This document shows, piece after piece, positions 59,598 to 64,000 of a DNA stretch of 64,000 nucleotides (within the stretch, counting starts at the first letter, position 1; each line of letters starts with the position of its first letter). The DNA is from Pseudomaricurvus hydrocarbonicus. GTDB lineage: Bacteria > Pseudomonadota > Gammaproteobacteria > Pseudomonadales > Cellvibrionaceae. Both the position numbers and the translations under genes were made by a program. The notes beneath the pieces are model-generated. The model saw only the letters and a list, made by a program, of their open reading frames with translations, ran no database searches and was not told the DNA's origin. The stretch lies in the NCBI RefSeq assembly GCF_011602365.1, contig NZ_JAAONZ010000006.1, forward strand, positions 124,001 through 188,000, given 5' to 3'.

Positions 59598-61163
59598 ATG
59601 GTCAAGCTAACTGAGTACACATCCTTTGCGGATGCCCAGGCGCATGCCAATTCAGCGGCGTTGTGGGAACTTTTTGACGGCGATAAAGATTATCTCAACA
59701 TTGCCAATGAGTGTATGACGCGCCACGCGGATGGGAGCGGACGCACCGCTGTGCGTATTGCCCACGCCGATGGCAGCGACGAAATCCTGGCCTTTGATGA
59801 GTTGGCGGCAAAATCTGCCCAATTTGCTCACTGGCTGGTAGAAAAGGGCATCAAGCCTGGTGACCGTATCGCGTTCATGCTCGAACCCTCTTTGCCTTTT
59901 TACACCAGCCTGTTTGGTGCAATGATGATGGGGGCCATCAGCGTTCCACTGTTCACCTTGTTTGGGTTGGATGGTCTGCGCTTGCGTGTCGATGATTGCC
60001 AGCCGAGCTTGCTGGTAACCAATGACGAAAAATTTGACATTGCCAGCCGGGTTGACGGGTTGAATACCGTCGTTGCCAACGACAGCCTGCTGGAAGAAAT
60101 CAGTGGTTACCCAACGACCTTTGCGGCCAAAACCAAAGCGACTGATCTGGCGGTGTTTCAATACACATCGGGCACCACGCGTGAATTGCCTGCGGCGGTT
60201 AAGCACACTCACAAGTCGCTGGTAACCTTGATGTTTGCCGCTCTATACGGCACCGGTATCCGGCCAAAGGATCAGTTTTTCTGCCCGTCGTCACCCGCCT
60301 GGGGACACGGTTTATGGCATGGCACTCTGGCACCGCTGGCCATGGGTGTGACCACTGGAACCTTTGCCGGTCGGTTTGATGCAGAACGCCTGATGCAAGC
60401 CCTGCAGGATTATAAAATTACCAACATGTCTGCAGCGGCAACACATTACCGGATGATGAGAAATTCCGGCGCGGCGGACAAATTCAACTTTTCCATTGAG
60501 AAGCTTTCCTTCACCGGTGAGCCCTGCGATACCGCAACGCTGGAATTTATCGATAAAACATTCCATGTGCCGGCGTGCAGCATGTACGGCACCACCGAGA
60601 TCGGTGTGGTATTGGTGAATTTTCCAGGTGCTGACGACTATCAAGTCAAACCCGGTTCATTAGGTAAGCCAATTCCCGGATTAAAACTGGAAGTACAGCG
60701 TGCCGACGGTACCCCAACCGAACCGGAAGAGGTGGGCGAACTGATGCTGTGGAAGCGCGATCATTGGGAAACCACCAAGGATCTCGCCAAGGTAGATGCA
60801 CAAGGCTACCTCTACCACTGCGGGCGTGCTGACGACGTGATCATTTCCGCGGGCTGGACCATGAGTGCGGTGGAAATTGAAAACACTATGCTGAAACACG
60901 ATGACGTTCAGGAGGTCGCGATTATTGGTGTCCCTGATGAGGCGCGTGGGCAGGTGGTGAAAGGGTTTGTCGTCACTGGTCGTGCAGCCAGCGATGAATT
61001 TGTGAAAGAACTGCAAACATTTACGCGGGAACGATTGGCACAGCATGAATTCCCGCGTCATATCGAATTTGTGAGTGAGCTGCCCAAAACGCCGGCAGGC
61101 AAGGTTCACCGCAAGATCCTGCGTGACCGTGAAGCTGCGAAAGCAGTGGCGGCCGGCAATTAA
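59598..61163 (+). CDS. AMP-binding acyl-CoA synthetase
   Basis: A 521-residue ANL-family ligase that activates a carboxylic acid to its CoA thioester via acyl-AMP. A3-type loop is the variant YTSGTTRELPAAVKHTH, in place of the common TSGTTGxPKG. A5 is YGTTEIG, A7/A8 YHCGRADDVIISAGW, and A10 KTPAGKVHRK with the catalytic lysine. It resembles medium-chain or aromatic acid ligases more than acetyl-CoA synthetase. Its gene is followed by the hydratase after 17 bp. It likely activates the acid entering the pathway, under IclR control. Confidence 0.92.
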   Translation: MVKLTEYTSFADAQAHANSAALWELFDGDKDYLNIANECMTRHADGSGRTAVRIAHADGSDEILAFDELAAKSAQFAHWLVEKGIKPGDRIAFMLEPSLPFYTSLFGAMMMGAISVPLFTLFGLDGLRLRVDDCQPSLLVTNDEKFDIASRVDGLNTVVANDSLLEEISGYPTTFAAKTKATDLAVFQYTSGTTRELPAAVKHTHKSLVTLMFAALYGTGIRPKDQFFCPSSPAWGHGLWHGTLAPLAMGVTTGTFAGRFDAERLMQALQDYKITNMSAAATHYRMMRNSGAADKFNFSIEKLSFTGEPCDTATLEFIDKTFHVPACSMYGTTEIGVVLVNFPGADDYQVKPGSLGKPIPGLKLEVQRADGTPTEPEEVGELMLWKRDHWETTKDLAKVDAQGYLYHCGRADDVIISAGWTMSAVEIENTMLKHDDVQEVAIIGVPDEARGQVVKGFVVTGRAASDEFVKELQTFTRERLAQHEFPRHIEFVSELPKTPAGKVHRKILRDREAAKAVAAGN

Positions 61164-61180
61164 ACTGAGGAGAAGAAAGA

Positions 61181-62308
61181 ATGTCTACCAATAAATTTCC
61201 CAAAATCACCGAGGAAGGTTTGGCGGATCTGCGCGAGCGTATCGGCGTTAAGATCACCAATACCGTTGAACCCTGGAACTACGAAGCAACTCGTGATGCG
61301 GTGCGTCACTATGCTCACGGTATTGGTGATGATAACCCGCTGTGGTGTGACCCTGAATACGCCAAGAACACCAAGTTCGGTGATGTGGTTGCGCTGCCTA
61401 GCTTTCTGTTTACCACCAGCCGTATTATATCCGGTTACTGCGGTGGCCTGTCAGGTGTTCACGCCATGTGGGCGGGTGCAGACTGGACTTGGCACAAGCC
61501 GGTTATGCGCAATGACACCATTACGACAGAGGCCTACCTGAAAGATTTGGTGGAGCATCAGACCCGTTTTGCCGGACGTGCTTTCCAACAGATTTATCAC
61601 GTTGATTTTTACAATCAGAACGGTGATCTGGTGGCTGAGGCCGACAGCTGGGTGTTCCGTACCGACCGCGACGAAGCCCGTGAGCGCGGTACCAAGTACA
61701 CCGAAGTGAGAGGTAAGGTTGAGCCGTTTACCGACGAGCAGCTGGCCGAGTGGGGCAAGTTGTACGGCGACGAAGAAATTCGTGGCGCAGAAAAACGCTA
61801 CTGGGAAGACGTGAACGAAGGTGATGAGCTGCCGCGCATGATGAAGGGCCCGATGACCGTGACGGGTTTCATCTGTTACGCGCAGGGCTGGGGTGGTCTG
61901 TACATCCGTGCCAATAAACTGGCTTGGAAAATGCAGCAGGCGCACCCGGGTCTGGGGATTAAAAACCGCTTCAATGTACCTGACTGTCCTGAGCGTGTTC
62001 ACTGGGATGAGGCGTTTGCGCTGGAAGTGGGGGCACCGGGTGCCTACGATTACGGCCCCGAGCGCTGCTCCTGGTTGACGCATCATGCCACTAACTGGAT
62101 GGGTGATGATGGCTTCCTGCGCAAGAGCAAATGCGAAATCCGTCGCCACAATCCGGACGGTGATGTCATTTTCATTGACGGTACGATTACCCGCAAGTGG
62201 GTTGAAGATGGCAAGCACCTGGTGGAAATCAAGCAAGTGGCTAAAACCCATCGTGATGAATTGTCAGCACAAGGTTATTCTGTGGTTGAACTACCGAGCC
62301 GCGGTTAA
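61181..62308 (+). CDS. Double-hotdog MaoC/FAS1-like dehydratase/hydratase
   Basis: A 375-residue protein with two hotdog halves: an N-terminal FAS1-type dehydratase half (about 10-165, with WNYEATRDAVRHYAHGIGDDNPLW, the hydratase-2 like D-x4-H region) and a C-terminal MaoC half (about 205-370, with GPMTVTGFICYAQGW). Such fusions hydrate enoyl-CoA to 3-hydroxyacyl-CoA. AGGAGAAG precedes the ATG. Its product is the type of substrate expected for the aldolase-like pair at 32821-34384. The pairing is inference. Confidence 0.86.
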   Translation: MSTNKFPKITEEGLADLRERIGVKITNTVEPWNYEATRDAVRHYAHGIGDDNPLWCDPEYAKNTKFGDVVALPSFLFTTSRIISGYCGGLSGVHAMWAGADWTWHKPVMRNDTITTEAYLKDLVEHQTRFAGRAFQQIYHVDFYNQNGDLVAEADSWVFRTDRDEARERGTKYTEVRGKVEPFTDEQLAEWGKLYGDEEIRGAEKRYWEDVNEGDELPRMMKGPMTVTGFICYAQGWGGLYIRANKLAWKMQQAHPGLGIKNRFNVPDCPERVHWDEAFALEVGAPGAYDYGPERCSWLTHHATNWMGDDGFLRKSKCEIRRHNPDGDVIFIDGTITRKWVEDGKHLVEIKQVAKTHRDELSAQGYSVVELPSRG

Positions 62309-62651
62309 TGGTTAACCCTGCTTCATAGCAGGTCATATCAGTCAGAGAAAAAAGGGGGTTCCTGCAATGGGAACCACCGTCTCTGGATCACATGCTTTAA
62401 TTTCTTTATATGTTCACGTTGAGAGATTAAGGCGTTAGGATCCAGAGAGCTTTTTACAGCAGATCCAGTTTATTTAAGACGGTTCATTTATGAGCCTTTT
62501 TTAATAAAACGGATATGTAAAATAAAAAGACGTTACAAAGAACATTGTATCAATAATAAAAACGATTGCAGCCTGTGTGGTCATGCGATCACCCATTTCC
62601 GCAGAAGTGACTGAGACTACAGGTTACGACACTATGCAAAAAAAGAGCTCC
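62309..62651. other. 343-bp intergenic region before CoA transferase 2
   Basis: A weak dyad and AT-rich sequence, including GAACATTGTATCAAT near 62540 that only half-resembles the shared palindrome. No terminator is clear after the hydratase (GGGTTCCTGCAATGGGAACC at 62354-62373 is an 8-bp stem without a T tract). No gene is supported. Confidence 0.45.
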
Positions 62652-63866
62652 ATGACAGAGAGAGACGCCCAGGCTTGGGAGGGTCCTTTAACAGGGATTC
62701 GAGTACTGGATTTCACCCGGGTGCTGGCCGGGCCATCAGCCTCGCTCGCCCTCGCTGACCTCGGCGCCGAAGTGATTAAAATCGAGCCACCCGGCAACGG
62801 GGACGAAACCCGAACCTTTCCACCGTTTCGTGCCGGCGAGAGCCACTATTTCCTCAGTATCAATCGCGGTAAGAAAAGCATCGTGATCGACTTAAAAACT
62901 GAGGAAGGTCTGGTGCTGGCCAAAGAGTTGGCCGGCAAATGTGATGTGCTGATTGAAAATTACCGCCCGGGAGTGATGGATCGACTCGGGCTGGGGTATG
63001 AGGTGCTGTCAGAGTTGAATCCGGGGTTGATCTACTGCTCGATATCCGGTTTCGGTATGGATGGCCCGCTGCGCGACAGGCCTTCGTTTGATATTGTTTT
63101 GCAGGCGCTGTCGGGCGCACTGAGTGTCAATGGCGAGCCCGATTCACTGCCCACCAAAATGGGTATACCGCTGGGGGATCTCATCGGCGGGATCAATGGC
63201 CCTATCGGTATTTTGGCCGCCTTGCATGAACGCAATCGGACCGGCAAGGGGCGGATCATTGACGTCAGTTTGCTGGACGGGATGCTGGGTATGTTGGGCT
63301 ATTTGGCCCAAATGGCTTTTTTTACTGGTGAAGACCCCAACCCCCAGGGTTCCCAACATCAAAATTTGGTGCCCTACGGTGCGTTTACCGCCCGCGACGG
63401 TTCTATCATCATAGCGTGTTTAACCAACAGCTTCTGGGGCCGAATTTGTCAGGCGCTGGAGCAGCCTGAATTAAGTCACGACACGCGTTTTGATAGTTTG
63501 GAAAAGCGTCGTGACCGTCGTGATCAGGTCAATGCCATTGTGTCGGCGTTTACCTCACAAAAATCGGTGCAGGAATTGGTGGACATTTTCACCGCTCATC
63601 AAGTGCCTAATGCACCCATTCTGGGAATACAGGAAGCCTTGTCACAGCCGCAGGCGGTGGCCAGAAACATGGTGGTGGAAACAGAGCATCAAACCCTGGG
63701 TAAAATTCCCATTGTGAACCGGCCGATTAAATTCCCGGGCAGCGAGCAACCCGTCCCCTCAGCGCCACCGGTGCTGGGTCAAAATACCGATCAGGTGCTC
63801 CGGGATGTACTGGGTTTGACGCCAGAGCGCATTCAGGCGCTGCGCGCTTCCCGCACGGTAGATTGA
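62652..63866 (+). CDS. CaiB/BaiF-family CoA transferase 2
   Basis: About 404 residues in the family III CoA transferase fold. LTGIRVLDFTRVLAGPSASLALADLGAEVIKIEPP opens it; YCSISGFGMDGPLRDRPSFDIVLQALSG holds the catalytic Asp. The start is uncertain: ATG 62652 gives the usual N-terminus, ATG 62634 and GTG 62577 are longer options without clear ribosome sites. It is a distant paralogue of the enzyme at 53153. It may recycle CoA between pathway acids. It appears monocistronic at the right edge. Confidence 0.9.
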   Translation: MTERDAQAWEGPLTGIRVLDFTRVLAGPSASLALADLGAEVIKIEPPGNGDETRTFPPFRAGESHYFLSINRGKKSIVIDLKTEEGLVLAKELAGKCDVLIENYRPGVMDRLGLGYEVLSELNPGLIYCSISGFGMDGPLRDRPSFDIVLQALSGALSVNGEPDSLPTKMGIPLGDLIGGINGPIGILAALHERNRTGKGRIIDVSLLDGMLGMLGYLAQMAFFTGEDPNPQGSQHQNLVPYGAFTARDGSIIIACLTNSFWGRICQALEQPELSHDTRFDSLEKRRDRRDQVNAIVSAFTSQKSVQELVDIFTAHQVPNAPILGIQEALSQPQAVARNMVVETEHQTLGKIPIVNRPIKFPGSEQPVPSAPPVLGQNTDQVLRDVLGLTPERIQALRASRTVD

Positions 63867-64000
63867 TGTGAGTAGACACTTGGTTGGAGTCGCTGGTACG
63901 GTCAATTTTTAGTCAGAGTTTACTGGGTTTATCTTTCTATTGATGTTCATGGAGGTGTAGCCTGACGTTCATGACTTCTGTGTGGCCAGCACTTAGAATC
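63867..64000. other. Right edge, possible start of a further gene
   Basis: A half-site TTGATGTTCA of the shared palindrome (63940-63949) and GGAGG (63951-63955) precede an ATG at 63971 whose frame stays open to the edge (10 codons). The 15-base spacing is long, so a gene start is only possible. Confidence 0.3.

Noticed and set aside
1-64000. tRNA genes, rRNA, CRISPR arrays, prophage or complete insertion sequences
   Set aside because: None was recognised on reading both strands; small or divergent examples could be missed without a covariance-model or repeat search.

Overview
This 64 kb window looks chromosomal and comes from a gammaproteobacterium, probably a marine or environmental heterotroph of the Spongiibacteraceae/Halieaceae kind. 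That placement is an inference from gene content and style: TonB-dependent receptors opening EEIVVTARRREES, CaiB/BaiF CoA transferases, KstD-like flavoproteins and paired DUF35/thiolase-like genes. No rRNA, tRNA, CRISPR array, integrase or complete insertion sequence was recognised.

Left part (1-19.5 kb) is mixed. It holds a small unknown protein, a MAPEG protein and ilvD. A three-gene, AT-richer cassette on the minus strand (3433-6148) has the look of phage defence: a papain-like protein, a DUF4041 plus GIY-YIG-like protein and an AbiGi-like protein. One flank is a REP-like palindrome, the other a 180-nt stretch that is about 80% A+C. Next come an ArsR regulator divergent from an RND/MMPL exporter, LolA-like and outer-membrane-barrel trio, then a two-component flavin monooxygenase operon divergent from an HxlR regulator with duplicated perfect operators. 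A dicarboxylate symporter, a membrane-anchored EEP-domain protein and a MATE pump follow.

Right part (19.6-63.9 kb) is a large catabolic island. It contains an MFS transporter, two KstD-like flavoproteins, six SDR-type or epimerase dehydrogenases, an aldehyde dehydrogenase, a P450 with its three-cysteine ferredoxin, a DUF35/thiolase-like pair that looks like a retro-aldolase rather than a thiolase, DUF2889, an amidohydrolase, two sister TonB receptors, a real thiolase, a lipoyl-less E2-type acyltransferase, a sulfatase, two CoA transferases, an acyl-CoA ligase, a double-hotdog hydratase and small accessory folds (SnoaL, SMP-30, CMD, EthD-like). The logic suggests uptake across the outer membrane, hydroxylation and ketone formation on an alicyclic, terpenoid or steroid-like skeleton, CoA activation, hydration, aldol or thiolytic cleavage, and oxidation of a released aldehyde. 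The substrate cannot be read from the sequence.

The most interesting signal is regulatory. A 21-bp palindrome with core CAWCANTGWTG recurs at ten intergenic sites from 19.6 to 53.1 kb, in front of nearly every operon of the island, including two divergent promoters and one of two TetR genes. The two TetR proteins have almost identical recognition helices. This ties the dispersed operons into one candidate regulon. LysR (sulfatase), IclR (ligase/hydratase), HxlR and ArsR regulators appear to run separate local units.
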